Source: Carya illinoinensis (taxonomy: Eukaryota; Streptophyta; Magnoliopsida; Fagales; Juglandaceae). From it: a stretch of DNA of 64,000 nucleotides. A program made the position numbers and the translations under genes. The stretch spans positions 34,567,467-34,631,466 of the forward strand of contig NC_056758.1 in assembly GCF_018687715.1 (NCBI RefSeq), read 5' to 3'. Of the stretch, positions 24,616-38,511 are shown in pieces (position 1 is the stretch's first letter; the number at the start of each line of letters is the position of its first letter). A model generated the notes under the pieces. It worked only from the letters and a program-made list of their open reading frames with translations, did no database searches and was not told where the DNA came from.

Positions 24616-24757
24616 TAAGCAAAACAGACATTGGTTACAGCAGTGACACCTAGAATAGCACTTAATACCTAGAAGTCATGCACATTGAAACAGCATCCCT
24701 TTCCTCAGCACAAAAGAACAAGAGCCACAAAAAACAGATCCGTTCAATTTAAATCTT

Positions 24758-26627
24758 TCACTCGAAGGCCCATTGGTTCTCCCTGCGAACCTCCTCTTCT
24801 TCCTCTGGTGTGAAGTCATTCTTGATGTTGAATGTCTTGCGGATTTCCTCTGGAGTTTTGCCCTTGATCATGTCAGCCACATTCTGGCATGTCAGATCCA
24901 GCAAGCTCTTGATGTTCAGATAGTTTGCGGCCTACAAGAACATATTCCAAAGTGAACCGTCTTCCAACCAAATATGGTAGAAGAATACAACACCAGTAGA
25001 AGTTTAGTGCTTGTTTGATGCAAGAACAAATAACAGGGTCCCTTCAACGGCCCCTTTGTTATAAATCTCTCGCAATGGATTTGACAAATAAAATACCACA
25101 ATCTTGATGCTCTAGGAGCATATTGCAGGTTCACAGGACAATGCTAAGTCATCATAATAACTGGTCCTTAAACAAGAAACTAAACGTGTCTAACAAAATA
25201 TAGGATATCTGCTGATTTTTAAGAAAAGACTAGATTCTATTTGGAAGAACTTCCAAGATTGAAAATTTAATGGACGAGTCGATGACTTTATTGTATCAGT
25301 TGTAAATCCTAGATAGGTATTCCTCTTGTATTCGTCTCATGTAATTGGGCTATGCCTATTATTTTCTATTAATAAAACTTATCAATTACCTATAAAAGAA
25401 AAGGAAATTCAAGATTGAAAAGGCAAGAGCAAGTCTATTGTTACAAAAGCAATATTTCACAACAAAGAAAACAGAAAAGCTACTAAACCCATATATGAAC
25501 ACAGAAAAAAGATTGCAAAAAAGCAACAAGGATGATAAAAGAAATATTATTGATTAGTGAAAAATTAATCCTTGAAACATTGGAGTAAAGGGTCTCGTAC
25601 GAATTCGTTACATGAACTTCCAAGCACTTAAATATTACCAACAAATTTTCCGTTTAGTGAAAAGTCAATCCTTGAAACAATGGAATAAAGGGTTTCGTAG
25701 GAATTCGTTAGATGAACTTCAAAGCAATTAAACATTAGCAACAATTTTTTTCCGTCAGATTCATTGAAACACAACGCTTACCCTTTTTGCAAGCACACTT
25801 GACTCAGAAATCCAACAATTACATAAATCATCAGCATTTCTTAACTCGCTTTATCCATGGATCCAACCGCAAGTACTCGACTAAAACAAAGAAGATAACT
25901 AGGCAGGTGTATAATTTTACCGTCAGAATGATTTATTTGATCTCACAAAAACTCCAGATAAAAAGTGGAGGTGGTAATTAGCAAAACGTCACGGTTCCTT
26001 TATACCCGAAACATAATACGGTGGTATAAATTCTCATTTATCAAACCAGGCGCAGAATACCCAAGGAAAAGGAAAAACAAAAGAAAAAAGATAGATTACA
26101 TAGAATAATTAGCGTTTCTCCGTTTCTTCCAGAACTTTCTCAACGGCCAAAAACTTTATGGACACCGAAGGCAAGACATCGAAGCAAAACCCTAGAATAA
26201 AAACTGCTAAAAAAATCTACCAAGGAAAATTATTCAACGGCAGAATCAAAACCCAAATCATAAGGAAAATAAAAAAAGTAAAATCACCAAATATTGAGGG
26301 GGTTGAATTAGAAGGGAAAATACGGACCAGGATTAGATCGAAAAGGGTGGCTTGGTCGACCCTGACGAACTCGGTGTCCCAAGTCTTGAGGTCCTCGTCG
26401 AGGGAAGCAGCGCGGTCCTCGGCCTTCGGGGCCTCTACGTGCTTCTTGCAGTACTCGATGACCTTGGAGAGGATCTTGCTGGTCACGTTCGGGAGCGGGA
26501 TGCCATTGTCGGCGCAGTCGTCCTCGATCATGTGCTTGATCGTTTGGGACTCCAGCGCCACAGCCTCGTCCACCTCGAAGGTCTCGCCGTCGGAGCTCTT
26601 CAACGTTATCTTCCTCCCTGACGACAT
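24758..26627 (-). CDS. SKP1-like protein, copy B (SCF ubiquitin-ligase adaptor), two exons
   Basis: Coding exons 26328-26627 (100 codons) and 24758-24931 (57 codons plus TGA) encode 157 aa. Key segments are [20 protein letters not shown], the [14 protein letters not shown] loop, FDLIL at the exon end, then [20 protein letters not shown] and the invariant C-terminus ENQWAFE. The protein links cullin-1 to F-box substrate receptors. Intron 24932-26327 (1396 bp) has GT-AG ends. The residues AANYLNIK and the 1-codon shorter acidic loop match typical plant SKP1 better than copy A, so this is probably the more conserved functional copy. Gene, intron and flanks are homologous to the copy A segment. 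Confidence 0.95.
25550..25755. repeat. tandem duplication in the SKP1-B intron
   Basis: A unit of roughly 100 bp (AATCCTTGAAACAATGGA, then GGGTTTCGTAGGAATTCGTT, ending near TTTTCCGT) occurs twice in a row. The matching place in the SKP1-A intron (about 1815-1900) has only one partial copy. Confidence 0.75.
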
Positions 26628-26669
26628 CGTTCTTTCTCCTATAAATTTTTCTGAAGGATCCTAAAACGC

Positions 26670-26678
26670 AAACCCTAG
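26670..26678 (-). promoter_or_regulatory. telo-box-like motif upstream of SKP1-B
   Basis: AAACCCTAG is kept at the same place as in SKP1-A, about 45 bp before the start codon. Confidence 0.4.
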
Positions 26679-26799
26679 GCTATGGGACTTTCTAGTTTCT
26701 AGGCAGGCAGGGAGCGAGGGATCGGATAAGAATCGTCAAGTCAGAGACAATACAAACGAAATTATAGCGAGTGGAGAAGTAAATGTGCGAGTATATATA

Positions 26800-29164
26800 G
26801 AGAAAGAAATGCTTTTCCCACAGATTCAGTTTTTTTATTTTTATTTTTTATTTAATAGTTAATTAAATAACTTTTAATAAATTTATGATTTTTATTTATA
26901 ATTTTTAATAAGTTTTAAAAATTATTCGGAAAAAAATATTAGAAAGAGACAAAAGAATTTTTCATATAGATAGAGAAATGTCGCCGTGCCGTTCCATGTA
27001 TACCCCTATAGTGTATTGTTATTTTTTTTTTCCACTTAATCATTAAGAAAATAATTTTAAATATATTAATATATTTTTTTACTTAATAATTAAGGAATTG
27101 ATTAAAAAAAATTTAAAATTTTTTTAAAAAAACCGCTTAGCGATACGCCAAATGGTATGGTAGAGGTTGCATGGTAGCCACTCCCATATAGATATGTCTT
27201 TTTATAAAACAATGTGAGTATATTTAATTATTCAATATTTTACTTTTGCTTTACGTTCTTTAAAAGTATTTTTGTAGAAAAATTCTATTCATTATTTTTA
27301 CATTATTTATAATTTTTTTTTTATCTTATCAAATGTGTAATATATTAATGATAAGTAGAAAAATTCAATTAGTTTAAGAAGAATAAAATTAAAAAAAATT
27401 GAAAAATTTTTATAAAAATAAAAATAATAAAAATAAGTGTGGTGTGTAATGTGTGAAAATGATGAGTAACAAAACTTATTTTTTTATTTAATTTCTTTTA
27501 AAATACCTAATTATTTGTTATAATTTTTTTTTTAAATTTCCTTTATCAAGAAATACTACAAGCAATAAATTTTTTTTAATTATTTGTTACAATCTTAATT
27601 TACAAGATAACTCCCTTTCCGCCCCCCTTCTCTACCGTATGGGCAGAGGGTGGGGTTTTCTCCCCTGGCCTGGAACCGTTCCCCCCACAACAGGCAGGGC
27701 ACCCGTACTAGTGCTGGGGGATGAGGGTAGCCCCTGCTCTGTCCGCCCCTCGTCCACCACCCACCCACTCATGGGCCATTGCCATTGTGCACAAAAAATT
27801 ACTATAATATACAATAAAAAATCTACAATTACAACAAATCAACACAACAATTCCAAAATCACTTACAATAAATAATTGAGAGAGAGAGATGTCGTCACTG
27901 GCCATGGTGAGGCTACCTTACACCACACATCTCTACTTAATTAACAGATGATTTGTTTTTATTTGAACACACACATATTTAAATATTAAAATAGAACGAC
28001 AAAAATGATAAATTACATATTGAATAAGTGGAAGTGTGACATATAAGGCTTTCATGTAGAAATTTTCTATTTATAATCTTACGTACGTAACTATACGTGG
28101 TGATACCTAATACGTATAATATTTTACATAAAATTGTAAATACATGTAGCATTACTCTTTTATAAAATTATGGAATTTGTTTTTTCTATATTGATCTATA
28201 AATACAACAAGTGTCTGTTAAATATATGACAAACGGGTATCTTCTCTAAAAATAAGTTAAAATTGTCATATGTTCTTTCACTTAAAAAAAAAAATGATGT
28301 TTTTCGCATGTTTAAGATATGCATGGTAATTATTTAAATAGATTGGACTTTCTCCAACTCAGCTTGAAAGAAAATTTTTAGTTTTACATTAAGTTACATG
28401 AGTGTTAGCGCAATTGGCAGCCGATTAAAACTTTTAACTAATACTTATCCCAAGACAGGAAATAAATAAGAGCAGTGCTACATCCCTCGATATTTGGTCC
28501 CCCGATATTTGGGGGATGTAGCCCGAATATCATCCCCTAATATCTTTTGACAAGTACAAAGTTTTTTCTTTTTTTTCTTTTTCATTCATTTTTTAATATT
28601 TTTAAATATTTTTTTAAAAATAAAAAATTCACAATATTATTAAAAAATACTTATTTAATTATTGAGAAAAATAATAAAAATAATATATATATATTTTTTT
28701 TTGGCTTTGGGAGAACTATTCAGGACTATTTTCCGGTAAAATAGCATTTTTGAATAAATAAAATCTGTCCAGGATGATCAAGGACGCATTAGGCCTTTAA
28801 ATATTCAGTTGCATTCGGATTATATTTATGTATTATGTTTCCCACTGCAGAGTTCTCTCCATGATGATAGAAAAGACAGCAGCACCATCAACATTTGTTT
28901 GGAAAATGCACAAACTCCACTTTAGGATTTGTTTCAACAAGGATTAGAAAGGAGATTTTATTTTGTACTTTCTTGGGGGATGCAACCTTACCTTACATTG
29001 CCCATAATAGATTTAACCAATTATCTTTACCCACACTGCTAAAGAATTCATATTTAATTGATTGACGTAGATACCTAACCAGGAAAATAATGATATTGGA
29101 GATAGAATTGAGCCTTTCACAAAATAGAGAAAATGATAACCATGCTGAAAATGGTAATCAGAAT
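26800..29164. other. intergenic region with MITE-like and GC-rich segments
   Basis: Mostly AT-rich. A sharply GC-rich island lies at 27620-27785 (no coding support). At 28472-28560 ATATTTGG-type units with GGGGGATGTAGC repeat on both strands and look like a MITE end. No gene recognised. Confidence 0.5.
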
Positions 29165-32100
29165 TCACAAGGACCAATTAGACCGAAGAATGAGAGCAGG
29201 CATTTTAGCATTTCCAGCCGCAATATATGCTAGACCTGGTTTCAAGCTGAACCGCTTGCCTAAATTTAGTTTTAAATAGGATTCAGCCTGGAAATGCTTC
29301 TCGCTTGTTGGACCTCCAAGCATTCCACTTAAACTCAATCCCCACCCAAAAGAGTCTTCAGAATCATCGGACATAGACACAGCCCAATGTAAACATTTAG
29401 GATTTGATCTATGCATTTCAACCCAACCTCCAATTCTTGTAACCTCGTCAAGTTCCGACTCCAGCATTAAGGCAACAGATCCCGAGGAGAAATTTTCTGG
29501 GGTGCTCGCTCTGATGGATGAGGTAGATGCTTCAATCACTGTCTCAGAAGCCGTAGGATGTCTCGAAAGGACGACAGGAATAGTAAGGGGCCCAAGACTA
29601 ACATGTTGGCTCAATGATTTAGGCACTTGATGAAGACCCAACAGTGAGAGTTTTATCCCTCGGGGAAGTTGACATACAACTTGCCCGAATGTGCTGAAGC
29701 AATGCCCCACACTATCAGCATCCGGTTGCATACCCAACCCAGAAATGAATTGAGCCAATGAAGCAATGACATTTGATTTTCTCACTGATAAGCCAATGCC
29801 ACTGCCTTTATGCTGATTTAAAAGGGGAGGTCCAAGTGATGATAATTTGGTAAGGCCCTTTGCCTGCCAGATAAAGTATTATGTTAGAATCAAACTGTAG
29901 ATAACGTGCCTGATAACTAATAGTTTTTTTTTAAGTAATAGTAAATTGAATAAAAATACTGCATTGGATTGTTAAGCATCATACTCATATCTGAGTGCAA
30001 TATAGTTGACAAAGCAGAGATACCAACATGCTCAACGATATGGTGAAGGACTAAAAGGAAATGGGCTACAATGGGACATTGTGGGCATTATGTTGGGGAC
30101 TTAATACAACACAACTGCCACATATTCACAAATGCAACATGTCCAATATGTGATCAGCCCTACATTAAGAAAATTAACCTCAATTGTTTTCACAACTCTT
30201 CTCAACTCATCTTATCTAATCATTACAAGTTTTCCAAATTCACACAGAAAATAAAATAAACATTGTTTTTAAATCCCAAAACAAAAATAATATTAAAAAA
30301 AATATATTCTGACAATATTTTATTCAAATTTCAACTCAAATCATCTCATCTCATCAGCAAAAACAAATGAGGCCAACAGAGAACAGAAAGCCACTGAAAA
30401 AGCCTACAGCTTGGCAGCAACTGGATATCTAAAAGGAAGGGTGTTGCGGCAACATGAGCTTCCAAAAACAACTTCAACAACAGACAATATCCCATAAGGA
30501 TATGAAGTTTTGAGATTTCTTTAAAGTTTATTTGAGTCATTATACAATCAGATCGACAAGCATGTGATGAACTAACACAATTAACACACAACCACAATAC
30601 TAAATGCATGGTGTAAGACGATGTAGGTAAGGAACAACATTAAAGCAAATGGACTTTACCTGATGGGAAGAAACTGAAGTGATTGCAACATCCCTGGATT
30701 GAGCTCCAACTGGAATTGCAACCAAAGATAACCAGTCACAGGCATTTACCCTATATGACACTTTTTCTAGAGAAAGTGATTGTCCTGGAACCTCATCAAG
30801 ATATCTGTTTCCTTTTTGACTGGCTACAAATTCTGCAGTAAGACTCTCTCCCTGACTAATTGTGGTTTCAAAAGTGAACCTCGAATCAATTCCAGTTGTG
30901 ATTCCTGCTCTGGAAAGGGCATCACAGTTCTGCTTATCAACATTATCCATCACCAAGAAAGCCCCCAAGAGATCAAACTCTCCTCTTACATGGGTACTGG
31001 CTTCTTGGAATGGACTTCCCTTGGATGTTTTATAGAAAGAAAGAATTCTCTCAACCTTGTCTTGTCTGTCCCTGAGTTTCATCAGATCTGTAAATGCTTC
31101 TCGTTGCAACCGCCTCAGAATTTCAATCTGAAAATAATATCATTGGATTCATAAAATTCCAATCACCCATCAAATGGTTACTTATGGAACAACCACAAGG
31201 CAAAATTCCAATCACAAGGCAAAAAACAATGAGTGTAAATTTTAGTAAGAATATTGCAGCACAACAAGTTAACTATATCACACAACGTTATCATTGTCAA
31301 GATCTCCCCTATCATCAGATGCTTCTTGTTGTAACTACAACATCTAACGTGCAGACATAAGTGTGCATGAATGCATTCACATAGAAGTAAAATGGCGAAC
31401 ATAAATAAATAAATAAAAACCCCCCACACTGTGTCTGTCTTGAAATGGGTCTCTGAGGGTCCATTTAAATTATGCTTTACTGATACAAAAAATGGTGAAA
31501 AATCATGAACACAAAAGCTGAGATGCAGCATCATCATATACTTCTATGTTGGGTACCGAGAGTACCTCAACATTTCTCAACATACTCCACCACTATTCAT
31601 TACTTTATTATTACTTTTCACCTACTTTTTACTACTATTCAATATTCTATTATTACTTCTCACCTACTTTTTCACTATTATTCACAACATACCTCAACAC
31701 TTCTCAACACCCAAACCCAAACCGAATTATATAGCCAAACGGCCTTAAAACTATCGTCACCACAATCCTTGAAAAGATAACACCAGCAAGTCATGCAGAC
31801 ACTATACCTAGAAGGCCTTGGGTTTTGCATTTTATACAAAAGGATAACAAGTACAACACAGCTTCTTGTTTCCAAAGAGTGCCATTGCATGATACTGTCT
31901 GTTTTGCCTCAAAATAATAGCTGCATCAAATAACTCAATTGAATTTTAGTATTTTACTCTACTAATGACTTACTAGCTGCATAAAATAACTCAATCGAAT
32001 TTTAGTATTTTACTCTACTAATGACTTACGAACACTCTTGACTGATGCATTTTGATTGCATAGAGTCATTAATAAATCTACGAATATATAAGTGCCAGTG

Positions 32101-33091
32101 AAGAAACCCAATTGGAAGGATGAAGCAACTTAGTAAAAGTAGAATGTATTCCACAAACTCAACCTATCAATGTTAGTTTTTTCTTTTTTAAGTTGCACAA
32201 ACATCAAGTGGGGCCTGAAGCCATGACTGCAGCCTCCACCATGTACTTAACAGAGGAAGGAACTCAATAAAGTTGGATTTCCGAATGCTATGACCTTTAC
32301 ATCTGAATCAGAGACTATTTCTATATATTAGTTATCCGTAAAGCAAACACAACATTATGAAATGTAATTGATTTGGTCATTGATATCATAGCATACGGGA
32401 ACAATTATACTAATAGCTCATCATATAAGCCACATGAAAATTAGTTTACGCTTTTACTCGCAAGCCAACGAACATTCTAGATTCTACTAATCGCTACTCA
32501 TTTCTTTACATGGAAATCACTGACTCCTGAAGGAAACAACGCGTTCACGCAAATGGTCAAATATTCTAGTTGCAAATAATAGTATATAATTCAGGAAACA
32601 TTACCAAACTTAGATTGTATAAACTAAATTTCTATTTTTCAAACGAATGTCTAAAACGCTTATACAATGGAACTTGGCTACTTGCTAATTTGCTATTCGA
32701 CCCCATACCGATCAAAGTAGCTTGGATATTCATTGATTCAAGCAAAAAATAGATAAATAAATAGATGAAAACCTATGGACATCTTAGGCATGAATCACCA
32801 AGCCGGCTGTTTATATGAGTAACTTGAAGAAAAATGAAAACAGAAACCTCATCTATGATGAGAGGGATGAATATGATTATGAAGTTAAACAAAATGTGCC
32901 ATAGAGACTAATAAATCTTATTTAACAAAAGAAGAAGAAACCAGCCCAAGAACCTTTCTACTAGGGGAAAAAGAGGGTACCGGATTGCGGCGAGCTGGAT
33001 TGTCGCGGCGATGAATGAAGCCGTCGACGAAGTCCTGGCTGGATTTCACAAAAGCTTTCAATTTGTCCACCGCCAGAGCCACGGGCTCCAT
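29165..33091 (-). CDS. conserved-looking plant protein of unknown function, three exons (425 aa)
   Basis: Exons: 32981-33091 (starts MEPVALAVDKLKAFVKSSQD), 30660-31127 (starts IEILRRLQREAFTDLMKLRD) and 29165-29863 (starts AKGLTKLSSLGPPLLNQH, ends ALILRSNWSL then TGA). All junctions are GT-AG and in phase 0, and lengths sum to 425 codons plus stop. The N-terminal 85 residues look helical. The remainder alternates polar and hydrophobic residues with many Gly and Ser (WVEMHRSNPKCLHWAVSMSD, SFGWGLSLSGMLGG, YLKLNLGKRFSLKPGLAYIA), a pattern compatible with a membrane beta-barrel such as an organelle outer-envelope protein. I do not recognise the family by name, so role and location are inference. 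There is no obvious transit peptide or hydrophobic helix. The coding frame is intact. Confidence 0.85.
30182..30373. repeat. MITE-like repeat in intron 2 of the 29-33 kb gene
   Basis: Contains TCTCAACTCATCTTATC at one side and CATCTCATCTCATC...AAATGAGGCC at the other, resembling 18121-18288. Termini not resolved. Confidence 0.45.
31545..31750. repeat. repeat-rich insertion in intron 1 of the 29-33 kb gene
   Basis: Imperfect repeats of TACCTCAACATTTCTCAACA and of TTATTACTTTTCACCTACTT occur two to three times, ending near AACGGCC. Probably a MITE; no target duplication seen. Confidence 0.4.
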
Positions 33092-34033
33092 TTCAGAACC
33101 GCTCGAGAGTATTGGAGGGGCGTATAGAGGAGAGAAGCCCTAGAGTCAGATCCTCCTAACACTTGAATTTGAAAAGCGAGAGCGGCTAGATTGATCGATT
33201 ACTGACCATGTCTACTTTACTTAATAGTTAATTACTGTCTTTCTGTATCTGTATGTTATTTATTTATTTATTTTTTGTAAGCTTATCTGTATTTTATTAC
33301 TCAGCGTGCAATGGTGACAGACTAATTGCAATAATAATTTTATTTAATATATATAAAATAATTTTTATGTGCATTTTACGCCGACTAATTATAATAATAA
33401 CTTTTATGTGCATTTTATTAAGCTACCTTTGGACACCAACACTATTTACGAAATTTCTCAATAAAATTTATAATTTTATTTTTAAATATTATTAAAAAAA
33501 TAATATAATTATCAATTTTAAATCTTTAACTTTTTATCTAATCATTACTAATAATTATCTAAATAAAAAAAAACTAATACAAATTTTACAAACTTAAAAA
33601 ATATATAAAAATCAATATAACTTTTACAATTTATAAAAAAAATAATATTAAAAACTATATTTAAACAGTTTGTTGACTTTATAATATTTTATTCAATTTT
33701 TATTCTTTATTTTTTCAAAACCCACTCAAATATCTTAATTCAAACAATTTCATTATTATTGACAGAATTTTGAGATACTCTTAAAGGCTCCTTTGGACAT
33801 TTGAAATATCTTATAATTTTGTGAATAGTAGTAAAATGGTATGTAAATGAAAAATCTTCTTATAGGTCATTCTGTAAATGCCCAAATAATAGCAGCCGAT
33901 ATTGTCTTGCCACGTAGGCCACCTATGAAGAAAATAATAAACCGCAACACACAGAATAATTCTCCTACTTGCCCATCTCCTTTGTCATCTTTGTGTCGGA
34001 ACTTGTTTCAAAAGTTTCACTTGCAATTCAAAT
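33092..34033. other. AT-rich spacer upstream of the 29-33 kb gene
   Basis: Promoter side of the minus-strand gene, followed by AT-rich sequence (33420-33830) with MITE-like ends (CTTTGGACA motifs at 33427 and 33792). No gene recognised. Confidence 0.45.
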
Positions 34034-34648
34034 TAGGGCTGAAAATCGATGCGTCGACGTCGGTTTCATCACCAAATCGAAACTCCCCTGACGTGGGAAA
34101 GGGTTGCTTACAACCGGTCGAAAATCGATCGACTGGAGGAGAGAAAACCAATGCCATCGGTCTCGATTGCATCGACGCGGTCTTTGGTCTGCCGTCGATG
34201 TCTCTGCGACGAAGGAGGGAAGTCGCACCGTCGTTTGCCATGAAATTATGAATCTGGGAAAACAGTTGTAGAAAACCTAGGTTGAGGAAGAAGGAGACGA
34301 GAAGAAGAAGAAGAAGGGGTTGAGGATGATGAAAAATCACATTTTGGAACGGTGTCGTTTGGCTTCCTTTATATATATATTTTTTCTGTTTCCTGGATCT
34401 AAAATGACGCCGTTTCAATATTTCATAAGTGAAACGACGTCGTTTTTATATGTAATAAAGGAAAATATATATATAAGAATCGATCGGCCAATTCAGCCGT
34501 TTTTCGCACAAGAGAACTGAAATCGAATTAGCCGATGTCGGTTTCTATATATTTAACTCGCATGCCGACAGGTTCTTCGTCGATTTCGGCAGGTTCTGGC
34601 GTCCGGTGGCTAGTTTCCGTTGGTTTCTCCGTTTGGTGGACAACCCTA
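34034..34648. mobile_element. hAT element D (615 bp, non-autonomous)
   Basis: Left end TAGGGCTGAAAATCGATG. Right end on the minus strand TAGGGTTGTCCACC. Flanks ATTCAAAT (34026-34033) and ATTCAAAC (34649-34656) match at 7 of 8 bases, as expected for a hAT 8-bp duplication. The interior has ACGCCGTTTCA...TGAAACGACGTCG inverted repeats. No transposase. Confidence 0.7.
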
Positions 34649-35898
34649 ATTCAAACGCATCATCTCCCCAAAGCATGCCATCAACCAATGTGACTTCGGA
34701 CTAGGGTTGTACAGAAAATCGAGAAAACCGGCTGGAACCGATCAGACCGGTCGATGGAGTAGGGAACTGGCCTAAATCGGTAGAGAATCGATCGGCTGGC
34801 GGTAGGATTTAAGCCAAACCGACGTCGGCCGATTCGGTTCGTGGTTCGACCTAGGGAAAAACCGTGGAATCAACCGATGTCAACTTATATGTTTTTTTCA
34901 AATATACTTATATAGAATGACGTCGGTTCACTCATTTGAATGAAACGACATCATTTTTAAGACGCAGTGTGTCAAAAATATATATGTAACGGCACCGTTC
35001 AACTTATACCAAACGGCGCCGTTTTGAATCAGGGTAAATATATTCCTTTCTTCATCAGTTTCAATGTGCATTTGGCGTTCCCAATCTCAGATTCTATCCT
35101 CCCCAGCGGCGGCCACCCTAACCTCTCCCTCTCTGAGTCTCCGTCGTTCCCCAGCCACTACGTTATAAGGTGTTGAACCCAACATTTCAAATTTTATGTA
35201 ATTATATATTTATACACGAATTTTGATGATAACAAATAAATTCAAAAAATAAAGAAGTTTCAATCTTAAGTTGTCTACACAATGGAGTCAAGCACATCAA
35301 AGAAACAAGTATGAGCAAGAAGAGAACAAGTTCACATTAAAGTCATAGAGTAATGTTGTAAATCTCTTAAATTCGAAATTAGGATTAAGGCTCAAAATTA
35401 ATATTTTATCATAAAGCATTAAAATACATTTTCCACATGTGTATGAATGTTTTAAAAATTAAATTTAAAAATTTTGAAAGATGATTGATTATCATCTTTC
35501 ACATGTGCATGCCTTGATTAAAGGTTTGAATTTTGAAAATATTAAAAATGATTGATTGTCATCTTTCACATGTGTATGTTTTATTTGAATATTTTTAAAA
35601 GTAATTGATACTTTTTTGACTTATGCAAAAGGTATATGTTTGACTTTTTCGACTTTTTATGTAATTATATATTTACACACGGATTTTGATGATAACAAAA
35701 TAAATTCAAAGAATAAAGAAGTCTCAATATTAAGTTGTCTACACAATGGAGTCAAGCATATGGCTGTTCATCCGGATATACCCAACCCGGAACCCGGATT
35801 TGAAATCCGGGCCGGGTTCCGGCCCGGGTTAACCCGGGTCAGATCCGGGCCAGAACCGTTTTTAAAACCCGGATTCCGGGTTCCGGGTTTGAATCCGG

Positions 35899-35938
<40 letters not shown>

Positions 35939-38030
35939 TAAGTCTATGTTATTATTGATTTTCTGGAAAATATGTTTATAAAAACTCCTATATTTTATAA
36001 CAACTTTTTCAAGAAATAATGTTGAAAAGCCAAAAAATTTTGTTGTATAAAACTCTATATATTTATCATTGTCCATAATGATAAAAAATATCAAAATGAA
36101 AAACTAGATTTATGTTAAGAATAGCTACGGCTATAAACAACAAATGAACTTTATTACTAAATGCATGTAAAAAAAAAAAAATCCACTACATATTATATTG
36201 TCTGAACAAATTTCCTTAAGAACAATACAAAACACATATATTATTTTAATTAAACTCCAATACACAACCAAAAACATGAACTAATTTACTACATCATCGT
36301 AGAAGGACTTTGATTTGCTATAATCATGAAAATAGTCTCATTTTGATTTGCTATCCACCTGCAGTTCATCGAAAAAAAAAAAAACAGAAACGAACCACCA
36401 CTTTTGATATGATTAGCATAAAGTTTTAAAAAGTTATAACCACAGAATGAAAAATGCAAAGAGAGATCATTTACTACCATAAAGGAAATCTGCAGTTCAT
36501 GATCTTAGTATTTACTTGATAGTTTTGAGAAAAAGAACAAGAAGGCAAGAGCCAAAAATTACAATCACAATATTTATTCGATAGAGTTAATAACATGCAT
36601 GACAACAAAATAATAGAAAACAAAATAATAATAGGAACACCCAACACAAGAAAGACTGCTTTCGAGAAGTCACTCGCGCACACATATCAAGTAAGCTTTG
36701 CAAATTAAAGAGTAAAGATCAAGAGAACGTGATAAACAGAAAATGAAAAAAAATATATAGCAAAAATATAAAATATCCCATAAAACTAAACAGAATTATT
36801 ATTAATCCATTTTACATACCATGTTAAAGATCAATAACGATAAACACATAAAGCAGATAAAAGAATAGTGATATTTTGAATAAATTAAGGGAACTGTTTA
36901 CTCTCAGCTCCAAATTGAATGCACACGCATTTTTAGGCATGCCCCCATAGCAAGGAATTTTGAGCATGATTCACATACACATCAATCATTAACGGTTACA
37001 AAATGTGTAAAAGATGATTAAAAGTCAGTCTAATGTGTATTTTCTTTTAAAACACATTCATTTTGATGTTCATTTGTTAGTCAACATCGAGAATAATAAG
37101 GTCTGATCTCTGGGGCTCTAAACTACATGTGCAAAAATTAATGCATTGAGTTAGCTTGGAGAAGATGTATCTTTCCTATATACATATGGGAAAGATAAGA
37201 TTCTAAGGATGGCGAAATGATTTTGGGGAGAGCTATATAAACTAAACGTTTAGCATTCAAAATTCAGCATTGACATTCTTAAAACTATCACATTGAGAGA
37301 ATTTTTCTTTAAATTGCTGGAGTTGCACTAAGCTACGAGAAACTTCTTACCTAGAACATGTACGCTCTTAGAATTAATCACAACTTTGATTTTGCAGTGA
37401 TGAAGAAAATAGTTTTACATATATTATATTCATGGTCACAATATGAAACTGAGTTTGTGTGAACAGTAATAAACAATAGCAAAAATCTGGCCTCCATCCG
37501 TGTAAATCAAGCCTGTGAAAAGCATCCATGTTTGATGTTTGTATCATAACTCTATATATAATTGAGGACATTTAACTTCTGTGGTAAAGTGATGATTTGA
37601 TGGCATTTTGCATCCACCCTTTATTTCCCAAAATGTATTTGTGGATTAGAAGGTGTAAATTGGATGGAATGAAAGCCTTCCATTTAAAAATAAAAAATGA
37701 GGATTGGCATGAATGAATAAAAGCAGGATATAAATTATTATTCTCACAACATGAATGCCACTACCTTAAAAGTAGAAAGCAACAAGAATGGGAGAAATAA
37801 GATGCTGTCTCTATTTTTGGGTAAATGCTAATTTATATTAAATATAAAGAAGATTACAAAGAATGGGATTAATTCCTACTTTGTGGAGGAGCAACCCCAA
37901 GTAAATCGGTACAAGAGGAAAAAGACACTGCAATGTCTAGACCAGACAAAAAACAGGACATTAGTTTGACAGAAAAGGGACCCAGTTTGTTTAGACCAGA
38001 CAAATAATAAGGTCGAAAAATCCCATTTGA

Positions 38031-38145
38031 CAAATCACTAGATCTACCAGATCTATCCAAGCACAGAGAGACCCAGTTCACCAAATCACTAGATCTACCA
38101 GATCTATCCAAGCACAGAGAGATCCAGTTCACCCAATCACTATAT
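38031..38145. repeat. 51-bp tandem duplication in hAT element F
   Basis: Two full copies and part of a third of a unit with CAAATCACTAGATCTACCAG and CCAAGCACAGAGAGA. On the minus strand the unit would read as 17 residues (DLVNWVSLCLDRSGRSS), but no gene is supported. Confidence 0.7.
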
Positions 38146-38377
38146 CTATCACATTTATATTCATTGCTCACATTGGTCATCGGCAATCGAGACAGACACG
38201 GCAATGAATAAAAAAAAATCCAAAATCAACAAATAGCTAACACAATAGAGGGAAGAAAGAAAACATACCCAAACGGAAGCACACCAGAGAGATGAGGGAT
38301 TGAGGAAAAAAGGAGATGATCGGTGAGCCGCGCGATCAATTTCCGGTTCCGGACAAAACGAAAGCTGGCACTGAAGG

Positions 38378-38511
<134 letters not shown>

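Noticed and set aside
27632..27905. GC-rich island with frames on both strands.
   Set aside because: Frames overlap and carry no domain; composition alone explains them.
28398..28470. Possible tRNA, because GTTAGCGCAATTGGCAGC recalls a tRNA A-box.
   Set aside because: No cloverleaf, anticodon stem or B-box (GGTTCGANTCC) follows.
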